Positions 12,701 to 22,884 of a stretch of 64,000 bases of DNA are shown one piece after another (the first letter of the stretch is position 1; the number at the start of each line of letters is the position of its first letter). The stretch is from assembly GCA_037954665.1 (NCBI GenBank), contig JBBMOL010000023.1, positions 1,178,001 through 1,242,000 on the forward strand, given 5' to 3'. The stretch is from Laguncularia racemosa. Taxonomy: Eukaryota > Streptophyta > Magnoliopsida > Myrtales > Combretaceae. The notes beneath the pieces are model-generated. The model did not search any database, had not been told where the DNA came from, and saw nothing but the letters and a program-made list of their open reading frames with translations. Position numbers and translations under genes: made by a program.

Positions 12701-15700
12701 AAAAAAAAACTACTATCTCTCAAGCAACGCCAAAAACCTTAGATTCTCTTGGGTGATGCCAAAAAACCCTGAATTCTGCTGCCGGCATCAAAAAACCTGC
12801 TGTCGATGCCAAAAAAACCTTAAATCCTGATGTCGACGCCAATTAGAGCTGCATATTGAGGACGCCAAAAAACCTGTTGCCGACACTGAGGGACAGATAG
12901 CCGAGTTTTGAGTATAGGAAAAGGCTGCGACTCTGGCTAAATGAGTTAGGCGGCAAGGAGATGACTGGCTGACTCTAGCGACCCACAGCAGACGAGAGTG
13001 AGAGAGCTGATTGGGGGTAAAAAAAAAGCCGAGGTGGGAGTGAGGATCAATGACTTGGCGATAAATAAAAAAGAAATTCTGCCGATGAAGGTTAGAAATA
13101 GATGAGAATTTCGGTGATGAAGGCCAGAAAAAGACAAGAATTCTGAGGATAAAGGCCAGAAAAAAATCAGATTTCATAATCTCTAAGATGCTCTGATACT
13201 ATATTGTTAATAGGGTTCAAAATCTTATTCATTGATTAATCCATTAGGAATATATATAAAATAGAATAATTTCAATACTAATTAAAAAAATAATTCTATT
13301 CCTAAAATTAGAAATTTCCCCAGAAATAATTTTTCAAACTATAGTTATATAATATCTAAAAATAAATACACATATTTTTCCACAGTTACCATTGCCTATT
13401 TGAATGCATCTGTGTTTGGCATGATGGCTGAAGATCAGCCACTTGCGATAGAATTCAGAGATGCTACTATATACCAATTGTCCAACGCAATGTTTGCTTA
13501 ATTGCTAACATGGATAGCTAATGATCTCCTTTTGTTTGACCCTTTATTATGGTAGTAATGGGGAATTGTGGATAATAATTAGTGTGGTGGTTTTGGAGTT
13601 GATTACTGTATGTGTGGAATTTGAGATAAATTTTCTTCATATCTTTCATATAAGCTGATGTACATATATATAAAAGTGTTCTACATTAGGAAAGTCACTA
13701 AATCTGTAACAATACTACCTAATAGAAGAAAAACTCCACAAATTAAGGGATCCTGATTTGTATGACCAAATTCAATAATTAAATAAAATTGTATATCTAA
13801 ACTAAGAAGCTAAATAAAATTGGAAATAAATAAATTAAATATAAAATCTTAATCTAAATCTCGTGAGAATTTCTACACTCCCCCTCAAGTTGGGTTGTAA
13901 ATGTTGTCCATGCTTAGCTTGTGACTTAGTTCTTTGAAGCAAGATCTTAGAAGAGCTTTAGTGAGAATGTCCGTAGTTTGAGACTTAGTAGGGGTATACA
14001 CAAGTTGCACAATTGAATCTTTGATCTTCTCCGAGATAAAGTGTCGATCAATCTCGATGCATTTGGTCCGATCATGATGAACTGGTTCTTAGCAATACTA
14101 ATAGTAGCTTGATTGTCACAGTATATCATGTAGGATTCTTGTGAATAACTCCTAGTTCTTGAAGTAGCCTTTGTATCCACATTCCTTCACAAATGCCTAA
14201 TGCTAGTGCCCGGAATTCAGCCTCAACACTGCTTCTTGAGACAACAGGTTGCTTCTTGCTTCTCTAAGTTACAAGGTTTCCCCACACATAAGAACAATAA
14301 CCTAAAGTGGAACATCTATCTATAATATCATCAGCCTAATTTGCATATGAAAATACTTCAGTGGTTCTCTTGTCATTCTTCTTGTACATCAATCCCTTTC
14401 AGGAGTTCCCTTTAGATATCTTAAAATTCTGTTTACAGCTTCCCTGTGCTCTTTAGTTGGATTGTTCATAAACTGGCTTACAACACTTACAGAAAATCCA
14501 ATGTCAGGGCGAGTGTGTGAAAGGTAAATAAGATGACTAGCAAGTCTCTGATATCTTCCCTTATCTACCGATGCAGAGTTTTCTTCATTTCCTATCTTCC
14601 TGGTGGAGTCCATAGGAGTGTCTACTAGTTTGCACCCTAGCATACCTATTATTTTAGTAGGTTTAGAACATATTTTCGTTGTGAGATAAATATGCCCTTC
14701 CTTGACCGTGCCACCTTCCATTCCTAGGAAATATTTAATAGGTCCAAGATCCTTGATTTCAAATTCCTTAGCTAGTACCTCCTTCATCTTTGTCAATTCA
14801 TTCCTGTAGTCTCCTGTTGGAATTATGTCATCAACATAAACAATTAATATTGCAACCTTCTTTTTAGGGGAGAATTTTACAAACATGGTATGATTTGCTT
14901 GGCATTGAGTGTATCCCTGTCTTATAACTGAGCATACAAACTTACCAAAGCAAGCATGAGGAGACTATTTTAAATCATATAAGGATTTTTTAAGTTTGCA
15001 TACCCTGTTGTAGTTTGATGTAGTTTCCAACCTTAGAGGAATCTCCATATAAACTTCTTCTTCAAGATCACCATTTAGGAAAGCATTTTTTATGTCTAAT
15101 TGGTGTAATGGCCAATCATTATTAGCTGTAAGTGACAGAAGAATATGGATAGTATTGAGTTTGGCTACTAGAGCAAATGTTTCTTGGTAGTCTATCCCAT
15201 ATGATTGAGTGAAATCCCTTGGCAACAAGACGAGTTTCAACCTTTCAATACTTCCATTAGCTTTGTGTTTGATAGTAAAAATCCATTTATAGCCAATAGG
15301 TTTTTTTCCTTCAAGAAGATTAGTGATTACCCATGTATCATTCTTTTCCAATGCACTAATTCTTCCTGTACAACTTTCCTCCATTCAGGACTTTCAAGAG
15401 CTTCTTTTATGGAATGAGGTATTTGCACATGACCAAGAGAGGTGACAAAGGCCCTATATGATGGTGAGAGGCCTTCATGTGAAACAAAGTTCCAGATAGG
15501 ATGATTAGTGCATGATCTAATACCCTTTCTCAAAGCAATTGGTATATCAAGATCTTTATCACCAATTTCTTCAGAACTCAAACTAAAATTTTCCTTACTT
15601 GATTGAATTTGAAGATAGTTTGGTTCTAGTTCAATTTTGGTTGAGGATGAGAGGAATTGAGTCCACTATTTCCTTTCTAGGCCTTGCTTTCCTAGAATAC

Positions 15701-18700
15701 ACATGTAGCTCTTTGGTTTTGGTTTGTAGAGACTTAGATATAGCAGGGGTGTGACTCTCAGGAATTTTAGTTTGAGGTGATGAAGGATTTTTAGGTGGGT
15801 TTACTTCAGGTTCCAGACTTTGAACATTTGATGTGTGTGAGAGTGGAAGTGGAAGACAAATATCAGTTTGACCAATTTGACTCTCATCCGAAAACCGATA
15901 TTCACTCATGTTCTCCCCCTGAATTGAGGGTTTTGGATAGTATGCTTCATGTTCGAAGAAGGTGACATCCATGGAATTGTATACCCTTTTTGAGATTGGA
16001 GAGTAAAACTTATATCCCTTTTGATGAGATGAGTACCCAAGAAACACACATTTAATCAATTTAGATCTAGTTTGTTTTGGTGTTGTTGACTTATATGGAC
16101 AAATATAGTGTAACCGAATATCTTTGGGTCTAAAGATGTCAGTGTTTTGGTGTTTGGGAATTCCTTTAGGAGTATTTGGTATGGAGTTTGGAATTTAAGG
16201 ATTCTAGAAGGCATTTCATTAATGAGATATGTTGTCGTAAGAATTGCTTCTCTACAAAAATGTTATGGAACATGTGTGGAGAACATAAGGGATCATGATA
16301 CCTCCAATAAATGTCTATTCTTTCTCTCTGCAACTCCATTTTATTGGGGTGTATTAATGCATGAACTAAGATGAATTATGCCTTGGTTAAGAAGGTATTT
16401 CCCTAGTGTAGACTCAAAATATTCTTTGGCATTATCGGTTTTGAGAGCTTGAATCTTGGTTTGAAATTGTGTTTCCACCATTGAATGGAAATTTTGAAAT
16501 ATTTGGACACTTCAGATTTTTCTTTCATCAAGAATACCCAAGTTAACCTAGTATGATCATCAACAAATGATACAAACCATCTTGTTCCCATGATATTTTT
16601 TATTCTTGAAGGTCCCCATATATCACTATGAATCATTGCAAAAGGATGAGATGGTTTATATGAAATGCTAGGATAAGGAGAACTAGTATGTTTGGCTAGC
16701 TAGCAAATTTCACATGCAAAAGATTTTGAATTTGTATTGATAAACAACGAAGCAAAAAGTTTCTTAAGATACATGAAATTTGGATGACCAAAGCGAAAAT
16801 GCCATAACATGACTTCACTATCTTTACTAACGTTTAATTGACTCACACAACTTGTACTTTGGTTTGTTCTTCTAGGTAGAGTTTGGCCTTTAAGGAAATA
16901 GAGTCCAAAATGCATCTCAGCACTACCAATCATCTTCCCTGAATCTAAATCCTGAAATTCACATAGGTTTGGAAAAAATTTAGTCGCATAGTTAAGGTCA
17001 TTAGTTAATTTACTAATGGAAAGTAAGTTGCAATCTAGCTTGGGAACATGAAGAACATAATTTAGAATTAGGTCCTTAGAAATAGGAATAGAACCCAATC
17101 CGCAACTTTGGTAAATGTTTCGTTTGCAATTCTCATTGTATAATCTTCCTTGCATGGACTATATTCATGGAATAGATTGATATCACTCGTCATATGATCC
17201 GATGCATCTGAGTCAATGATCCAAGAATTTGTTTGCTTCTTATTGACAACAAAGGCATTAAACTTTACCTTTATGTGCCAATAAACTGGTTCCAGCAGCG
17301 GGAGTATTTGTCTGTGTTGATGAGTTCTGTTGAAATAACTTTTGTAGCATCTCGAGTTGGTCTTTTGTGAAGGGACTAGTTTCTCCAGGTTTAGGATCAG
17401 CAGTGGAGTTGGCAACAGCATTGGCTTGGCTTCCGGATCGTGAAGGCTTCCAGTCCATCGATTTTCCATGGATTTTCCAGCATGTCTCTCTAAGGTGTCT
17501 TAGTTTGCGGCAATGATTACACAATGGCCTCCCCTTTCTTTGACAGTTGTCACTGCTTCTGTTGTTAAGGAACTTCTGGGCTGCCAAAGCAGATCCTTCA
17601 AAGGAAGATGTAGAAGTATTAGATCCCATCATGATCTTCCTCCTACTCTCTTCTTGTCTAACTTCAACAAATGCCTCTTGGGGACTTGGGAGAGGCTTAA
17701 TTCCCATTACTCTTCCTCTAACATCATTAAGATTCTTATTGAGGTGAGAAGGAATTTGAAAGTTCGTTTTTGCTCTACAATTTTATGATATAGGGATGAG
17801 TCATCAGCGCACTTCTAGGTATAGTCTTCAAACATGTTGAGTTGTTGCCAAAGACGAGCCAAATTGTTGAAGTATTGAGTTACAGTGAGATCTCCTTGAC
17901 GTAACTCATGTAGATTAGCTTTCACTTCAAACAATTTTGCTGTATTTTTTGTGCTGGAATATTTTTCTCTAGCAGCATCCCATATCTCCTTTACAGTTCC
18001 GTATAGAAGAAAATTCTTTCCGATATCGTTGTTCATGGAATTGATCAGTCATGACATAACCATATGATTCTCAGCCTTCTAGCTTTTGAAATTTGGATTA
18101 TCCTTCCTAGGAATTTCGACATCCCCAGTGAGATACTCATCTTTACCCTTACCACAAATAAACATCATTATGGACTATGACCATTGTAGATAATTTTGTC
18201 TGTTGAGTTTGTGGCTAGTGATGAGAAAAGGGGTGGCTTCGGTTCCTCTAAGATGACCTCTGGTAGATGGCGGATTGGAGGTGACTTCTAATGTTGACGA
18301 GGAGTCTTTTTGTGGCCATACCTTATTTTGTCATGAAGAATTAAGTATACAGAGGTAGCTCTGATACCATGTGGAATTTGAGATAAATTTTCTTTATATC
18401 TTTCATATGAGCTGAGGTACATATATATAGAAGTATTCTACATTAGAAAAGTCACTAAATCTGGTAACAATACTACCTAATATAAGAAAACTCCACAAAT
18501 TAAGGGATCCCGATTTGTATGACCAGATTAGATCTTTTATAGATATATCTAAACTAGGAAACTAAATAAATTAAATATGAAATCCTAATCTAAATCTTGT
18601 GAGAATTTCCACAGTATGTGTGGGGGTAATGTCATTGGAGGTCGGTCACATGCATGTTGTGTGTTGCCACACTTCCGTTGACCTTAGACAAGTCTTAAAT

Positions 18701-21700
18701 CAATGACATGTGGTGGGATGTGATTAGAGAAAGGTGTGGGAGGAGGAACGGGTGATATCAGCAGCTAGCTAGTGCCTGTGATAAGTGAGAGAACTTTGAG
18801 CATCGTTTCCAGTGTGCTTGGTAAGGAGCTAGTTGTTCTTCGTTTGATAAGGTGCTTGATTCTTGAGAACAGAACTTCACCAGCATAGTTGTACTCGTCT
18901 AATCCTTTGACTTGTCTCAATATGTGGAGGAGGAGATGCTTATTTATAGATTTTGGGACTTGTCCTCATCCATTAGATGGCTCTAGTCAATGGTAGGCAA
19001 GGTGAGTTTTCATGACATCCATTGTATGGCTTTGATGAGCGATGGACAAGATGCATTCTCCATTAATATAGATTATCCCTCTTGAGTGCACAAGTATGCT
19101 GAAAAAGGTCAAAAGCAGTTGGATTAATCCTATGATCCCCAATTTTTTCCCACTAAGCTAAGTCTTTCTAAGACATGTTTTGTACATGGACCCCACTCCT
19201 TGGGCCTACAACTAGCCCCAAGGAGTCAAGTGTCAGTTGTTACTAGGCTTTTAGCCTAAAGTGACATAAACCATTGTAGCCCCTGTATTTTGCCTTTGAC
19301 TAAAGTTTTTTTTATTAAGTCAAAGAGTTTTGTGTTAATAATGAATATAGTAGTTCATACCATATATACATGTTTAAGTTTTTAGATTAGATGGTTGTAG
19401 TACTAGTCATAACATAGCATCGGAGCAGGAGGTTTTGAGTTCTAACCCTACATCGTCAGTCAACCCCCCATCTTATTAAGCCTCAATCAAAGTTCAGATC
19501 ACAAAGGGGAGTGTTATATAATAAATTTACGTATCTACAAGTTTAAGTTTTTAAATCAGATAGTTGTAATATTAGTTATAACAGTTTGAACATTGGATAT
19601 ATTCTTCAAATAACTTAAATGCTGGTTGGCACATGCACGCTGTAGAACGACTGTGTTGCTGTTGGGAGCGCTCATGAGTCACGTAGCTGGTAACTTTGTT
19701 TGTTGGCATGTTATGATGTGTGAGCCTAGTGCTAGTGCTGTAAAATACTTATTTTATTTTCTTTTCTCTAGTGCACAAGCTTGCCACCATTAATTGTGCA
19801 CTTTGCCTCACTTGTAAATAAAAAAATATTGTTGTCCCCTTAACTACATATTAATTTAAGCTTTCCCAATAACTAAGTGATTTAATGCAAGCTGATTCAC
19901 TATCTCCATTCTGTTATGTGAATTATTTCTCTTGCTGAGTTGACTTTACTGTACTAACTCCACTTTTTATCCATGACAAATCAAGCCTTTGATTTAATTA
20001 TTTTGTTTTCTTTTATTTGTATGTTGTGCACTGGTTTCTTGTGAGTAATTTATCATATCACTTTCAACTTGCACTTGGACATCCAGAAAATGGTGGATGA
20101 AATTGTTAGAAATGGCTGATTGAAATGCTCCTCACGGTAGAAGGTGGCAACTATTGGTTCCATCTTCCAAAGACATCACAATGATTCATGAAGTTCAACA
20201 GTATAGTTATTTTCGGAATATTTTATTTATGCGCTTTTGATTGTAATAATTAGTGATAGTTTGAAATGGTATACATCTTGTCATCCTTGCAATCCAAGTT
20301 CTAGTTGTTAAGATTAGCATCACAATCATCTTATATAAAAGTTAAAGCTTGTAGATTTGGTGTGAGTTTTATATTTATTACTTGTTACTCCTCATTTGTG
20401 GGTTGAAGCTTTTTGAAAACCTGTCAAATGAATTAATTAATTAGATAAGGATTGAATGATGATGGAGGGGTTTGAACTTAGGACCTTCTACTCCGCTACC
20501 ATGTTAATACAAGTATCTTTTTTAAAAGTTTAAACCGATATATTTAGTTTGGCCTTTAAATTTATTACTTGGCATTAATGTGTAAAGGTAGCATAATATC
20601 ATAAGAGGAGCTGGCCTTGATGGTCTGGTGAATGAGATGAAGACTCGCAAGCATCAACTACGGTAATGCGGGCCAAATGGACCGGCCCGCCCCGACCCGC
20701 ACCTGCCCGCGGGTCAGGAAAGTCTGCCCGCCTAGCCCCGCAGGCTGGCCCGCGGACCCGCAATTTTTTTTTTTTAATGTAAAACAGGCCGCGGCGGCCG
20801 CCTTCAGCGACGATGGCAGTGCCGTCACTTCAGTCGACGTCGGCATTGTCAATCACGGTCCTCGCGGGTCGCGGTCGTGCTGCACAGTAGTCGCCAGTCG
20901 CGGTCACGGTCACGGTCACGGTCGCAGGTCCTCCGTCCTCAGTCGCGGGTCGCGGTTGCGGTCACCGTCGCAAGTCCTCAGTCTAAGGGAAGTGCTGCGC
21001 TTTTCACTCGTTACCACTAAACGACGAAGCCAGGAGCGAAAGGAGGGACTTGAACCCTCAACCTCAGCCTTGGCAAGGCTGCTGTAGCGATCCGCAGATG
21101 TCTTCATCGGTCGCGGTCCTCGCGGGTCGCAGTCGTGCTGCACAGTAGTCACCAGTCGTCAGTCGTCGGTCGTGGTCGAACCCTCAACCTCAGCCTTGGC
21201 AAGGCTGCTGTAGCGATCCGCAGATGTCTTCATCAGTCGCGGTCCTCGCGGGTCGCGGTCGTGTTGCACAGTATTCACCAGTCGTCAGTCGTCGGTCGCG
21301 GTCGTGTTGCACAGCAGTCGCCAGTCGTCGGTCGGGGTCACGGTTACGTCGCAGCAGGTCCTCAGTCCTCAGTCGCGGTCCTCGCGGGTTGCAGTCGGCG
21401 GCGGCGGTGTAGGGCATGGCAGCTCGTCATGTCGTCCTCGTCATGTTCAGGTCCAGCCGGTCCGACGTCCGCTCCAGCCGGCAGCCGTTGCACCTGTGCA
21501 GAACTGCAGAAGTTCCGGCGGGTTGGCCCGCCGCCCGCGGGGATTGCCCGCCCCGCCCCGCGGGTCAAGCGGGCGCGGGCCAAAATGGCCCGCACCCCTG
21601 CGGGTCAAAATTTTTTTGCCCGCCTCGCAATTCCCACCCCTAACTATGTACTTCATATGAATTATTAAAAAAAACAGAACTCTTTAGAAGACCAATGTAC

Positions 21701-22884
21701 TTCCCTATTAAGTTCTAGAAATTGATGTACATTATATGTCATTAGAATCATGCCCTATAAGAATTAATTTTCGGAATGTCTGAAGGAAATCAGGGCATTC
21801 TTTAGGAACCATACTCATTAATTGTTGTAAAAGTTGCAAGCTATAACACTTGGAGGAAACATTAGCATTTATCCACCAGGGTTATTCTGAGAAAGCAGTA
21901 AATTTATTACAAGTTCAGGGAAATCCCTCTTCAAATATTTATTTTTGGTTAATCTATCTTTTCTTTTCCCTGTTGTTGCAGCTTTTCTTGGGCACAATTG
22001 CGTCAAGATACTTCATTTTTGCCTGGTAAAACTTCTCTAAATGTTTGTGCTATGAGTATCCTTTTAAATTGTGCGCAAAACTATTATTTTTAACGTAGTT
22101 TTCTCCTTTGTGATATCAAAATAACCAGTAGTAGTATGAAATTAAATGTTTAAGCAATTAGTAAGATTGAAGCATGATAGTTAGGACTTGGATTTTTAAT
22201 ATGTTAAAAGGTATGGCTTTGGGAAAGTTTTGATGTTGGAATTACCCAAGGGCTACTGCACCTGTGGTTTGTGTTGGGTGGTGATGGTCACATACTAATA
22301 CAGATATGATCAACTCCTTGTTGCCTAAACTTGAAAATCAAATCTGGAGAAGGGCAAATTGGCATTTCAATAATCTGGGATCCAGATTCACACAGGATTT
22401 TGCATCATAAGCACAAGACTTGCAAACTTGACTTTTAGAATCTTGTTTTGTCTTCTGAAAGGGTTAGGAGATGTTTGGTTCAGCCTTGCAGTGACAGCAT
22501 GCTTTCACTAATATTGTACGTCATATTTGATACTCCAATGTAGGAGTCCCTTGCTCGCCCTACTTGTGCAAATATCAATGTTTCAAATGCTTATCATTGC
22601 TTTTACAGACAAATCAATTGGGACATTATGAATGGATGTGGGATTTGTGCTAACTTCTTCATCTGTCAATGATTCATGACTCTTCTTTCTCTTTGTGCTG
22701 GTTTCCAACTTCTATGTGGAGAGATTCAAATATGTTTGCTTATGAGAAGTAATTATATGCTATTTAATGATATGCAGGCAATCATATGGTTTTCTTCATT
22801 CTAAATATTATTGAAGCACTTGGCCTTTTGATGACCTTCAAGCCATTCTTAGCTCCACCGGCGAGTAGCACAACTCTGATGTAA
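3724..22884 (+). CDS. MFS transporter, ZINC INDUCED FACILITATOR-LIKE (ZIFL) family, 3' part
   Basis: Eight exons join in frame with GT-AG borders: 3724-3936, 4685-4772, 5888-5973, 6069-6176, 6902-6946, 7038-7126, 21982-22025 and 22778-22884 (TAA at 22882). They give 780 nt, or 259 residues plus stop, the C-terminal half of a protein usually about 450-500 residues long. The first exon opens with ETLHTHNG, the loop after the sixth helix in ZIFL proteins, followed by [12 protein letters not shown] (helix 7). Later exons carry [11 protein letters not shown], the hydrophobic [48 protein letters not shown], and the final helix [25 protein letters not shown] proteins are membrane transporters (tonoplast or plasma membrane) linked to zinc, nicotianamine, potassium or auxin transport. 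The exact substrate here is inferred only from family. No stop or frameshift was seen in the exons, so the gene may be functional despite the 14.9-kb sixth intron of this set. The start codon and upstream exons lie outside the window. Confidence 0.9.
4820..4880. repeat. Compound microsatellite (GT)n-(GA)n-(CA)n
   Basis: About seven GT units run directly into about thirteen GA/AG units and then about eleven CA units in the ZIFL intron after exon 4685-4772. The outer GT and CA tracts are complementary and can pair, leaving the GA tract as a loop. Confidence 0.95.
7813..8018 (-). repeat. 3' LTR of Copia A
   Basis: It matches the repeat at 13202-13384 but has an extra copy of about 22 bp around TATTTAAAAATAAATACA (roughly 7967-8010), making it 206 bp. 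On the minus strand it starts TGAAAAAATACG right after the polypurine tract and ends ...TTAACAATA. Confidence 0.9.
8019..8031 (-). promoter_or_regulatory. Polypurine tract of Copia A
   Basis: The minus strand reads ACTTGAGGGGGAG directly before the 3' LTR. This is the plus-strand primer site for reverse transcription. The same tract occurs at the equivalent place in Copia B. Confidence 0.85.
8454..12565 (-). pseudogene. Copia A gag-pol, disrupted
   Basis: Reading from 12565 downward: gag starts [17 protein letters not shown] and soon meets a stop. The integrase end is marked by [12 protein letters not shown] (about 10620). The reverse transcriptase is marked by [15 protein letters not shown] and [12 protein letters not shown] (about 9430-9330) and by an intact catalytic MYVDDIILT (about 8980). 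RNase H follows [13 protein letters not shown] and [13 protein letters not shown] (8666-8540). Stops and frameshifts separate the pieces, and a tandem duplication lies between integrase and reverse transcriptase. A zinc knuckle and the protease site could not be placed with confidence. Confidence 0.85.
9660..10013. repeat. Tandem duplication of about 176 bp inside Copia A
   Basis: The block starting TGTGCATTCCCTCTTTCC at about 9660 and ending ...GAATGTCCCTTCTTT at about 9836 is repeated at about 9837-10013 with a few substitutions and a one-base deletion (CTCGGGTTAG versus CTCGGTTAG). It lies in the linker between integrase and reverse transcriptase and is not expected in a working element. 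Confidence 0.9.
12664..12885. repeat. Imperfect tandem repeat in the Copia A leader
   Basis: The motif GATGCCAAAAAACC with variants (ACGCCAAAAAACC, GGCATCAAAAAACC) recurs about seven times at spacing near 30-45 bp. It lies between the 5' LTR and the gag start, in the untranslated leader. Confidence 0.7.
13190..13199 (-). promoter_or_regulatory. Primer binding site of Copia A (initiator tRNA-Met type)
   Basis: The minus strand reads GTATCAGAGC just inside the right (5') LTR. It matches most of the common plant TGGTATCAGAGC site complementary to tRNA-iMet; the first two bases differ. Confidence 0.85.
13202..13384 (-). repeat. 5' LTR of Copia A
   Basis: This 183-bp copy matches 7813-8018. On the minus strand it begins TGTGGAAAAATATG and ends ...ATTAACAATA. 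The GTTAC target duplication fits only if the LTR ends with these extra ATA bases rather than the usual CA. Confidence 0.9.
13613..13877 (-). repeat. 3' LTR of Copia B
   Basis: This is a 265-bp copy of the repeat at 18370-18613, with small indels and substitutions. The polypurine tract ACTTGAGGGGGAG (minus strand, 13878-13890) adjoins it. Confidence 0.93.
13947..18319 (-). pseudogene. Copia B gag-pol, disrupted
   Basis: From 18319 ([11 protein letters not shown]) downward: a gag domain at 18036-17815 ([35 protein letters not shown]); a zinc knuckle [14 protein letters not shown] of CX2CX4HX4C form (about 17515-17475); a protease site reading DSDASDHMT where DSGASDHMT is usual, so a key Gly is lost (about 17215). 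Then pre-integrase WHFRFGHPN with CEIC, and integrase core MIHSDIWGP and [10 protein letters not shown] (16640-16540). Reverse transcriptase follows with [20 protein letters not shown] (15300) and catalytic YVDDI (about 14840), then RNase H to about 13947. A stop follows the gag segment and several frameshifts occur, so it is inactive. Confidence 0.9.
18358..18369 (-). promoter_or_regulatory. Primer binding site of Copia B
   Basis: The minus strand reads TGGTATCAGAGC directly inside the 5' LTR, the exact plant tRNA-iMet primer site. Confidence 0.95.
18370..18613 (-). repeat. 5' LTR of Copia B
   Basis: This 244-bp copy begins TGTGGAAATTCTCAC on the minus strand and ends in CCACA beside the primer binding site. 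It differs from the 3' LTR by scattered substitutions and a few indels, so the insertion is not recent. Confidence 0.93.
19370..20560. repeat. Dispersed-repeat pieces with B-box-like words, partly inverted
   Basis: At 19370-19460 a block (GTTTAAGTTTTTAGATTAGA ... GAGCAGGAGGTTTTGAGTTC) resembles a common plant repeat. A partial direct copy lies at 19536-19582. A related block occurs in inverse orientation at 20462-20545 (reverse complement ...GCGGAGTAGAAGGTCCTAAG). No coding capacity is seen. These may be ends of an old LTR or SINE-like element; the class is unsure. Confidence 0.4.
21032..21095 (-). pseudogene. tRNA-Gly(GCC)-like remnant of mitochondrial type
   Basis: On the minus strand 21080-21032 reads an anticodon arm (AGCCTTGCCAAGGCT, anticodon GCC) followed by GAGGTT, a T arm (GAGGGTTCAAGTCCCTC) and CGCTCCT. 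As I know it, this matches plant mitochondrial tRNA-Gly almost base for base, apart from about one change. The 5' part (21095-21081, GCGGATCGCTACAGC) keeps the GCGGA start, but the D arm is shortened by about 11 nt, so it should not fold as a working tRNA. It lies inside the GC-rich element. Confidence 0.65.
21052..21303. repeat. Two tandem copies of a 126-bp unit containing tRNA-Gly pieces
   Basis: Units 21052-21177 and 21178-21303 both begin GAACCCTCAACCTCAGCC and end in ...CGTCGGTCGYGGTC, with a few substitutions. Each carries the anticodon-arm half of the tRNA-Gly-like sequence; only the first is joined to the T-arm and acceptor part. Confidence 0.85.

Larger units (their letters stand above)
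7813..13384 (-). mobile_element. Copia LTR retrotransposon A, complete but decayed
   Basis: A 5.57-kb element lies antisense in the ZIFL intron. It has LTRs at 7813-8018 and 13202-13384, target duplication GTTAC at 7808-7812 and 13385-13389, a primer binding site next to the right LTR, and a polypurine tract next to the left LTR. On the minus strand the order is gag (ATG near 12565), integrase, reverse transcriptase, RNase H, which is the Copia order. Frames are broken throughout, so it is non-autonomous today. Confidence 0.9.
13613..18613 (-). mobile_element. Copia LTR retrotransposon B, complete but decayed
   Basis: A 5.0-kb element lies in the same ZIFL intron, 228 bp from Copia A and in the same antisense direction. 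LTRs are at 13613-13877 and 18370-18613, both TG...CA. The target duplication GTATG is at 13608-13612 and 18614-18618. Primer site, polypurine tract and the Copia gene order are all present. Several stops and frameshifts break the reading frame. Confidence 0.93.
20662..21642. mobile_element. GC-rich repeat element, possibly nonautonomous hAT
   Basis: About 1 kb of very GC- and CpG-rich DNA sits abruptly in an AT-rich intron. Both ends carry GCGGGCC / GGCCCGC words: TGCGGGCCAAATGGACCGG at the left and, inverted, TGCGGGCCATTTTGGCCCGC at the right. The outer right end, read inverted, is GGGGTGGGAATTGCG, like ends of plant hAT-type elements. Possible 8-bp flanks CAACTACG and TAACTATG match at 6 positions. 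The interior has hexamer repeats (CGGTCA) and a 126-bp tandem duplication. Long ORFs on both strands here come from the base composition, not from a gene. Confidence 0.55.
7127..21981 (+). other. Giant transposon-filled intron of the ZIFL gene (14,855 bp)
   Basis: The donor is the gtaagg after the CT that ends exon 7038-7126; the acceptor is ttgttgcag before 21982. Phase is kept: CT plus C makes the Leu codon before FSWAQ. The intron contains Copia element A (7813-13384), a 228-bp spacer holding its target duplication, Copia element B (13613-18613), about 2 kb of low-complexity sequence, and a GC-rich repeat element (about 20662-21642). The remaining intron sequence is AT-rich without exon-like ORFs. 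Confidence 0.85.

Noticed and set aside
12788..13177. 129-codon minus-strand ORF rich in Phe and Ser in the Copia A leader.
   Set aside because: It lies between the 5' LTR and gag, overlaps the tandem repeat and shows no domain; chance frame.
20677..21668. Several overlapping ORFs of 60-177 codons on both strands in the GC-rich block.
   Set aside because: They arise because GC-rich, tandemly repeated DNA has few stop codons. The translations are repetitive (Arg, Ser, Val, Gly) in all frames and match no domain.
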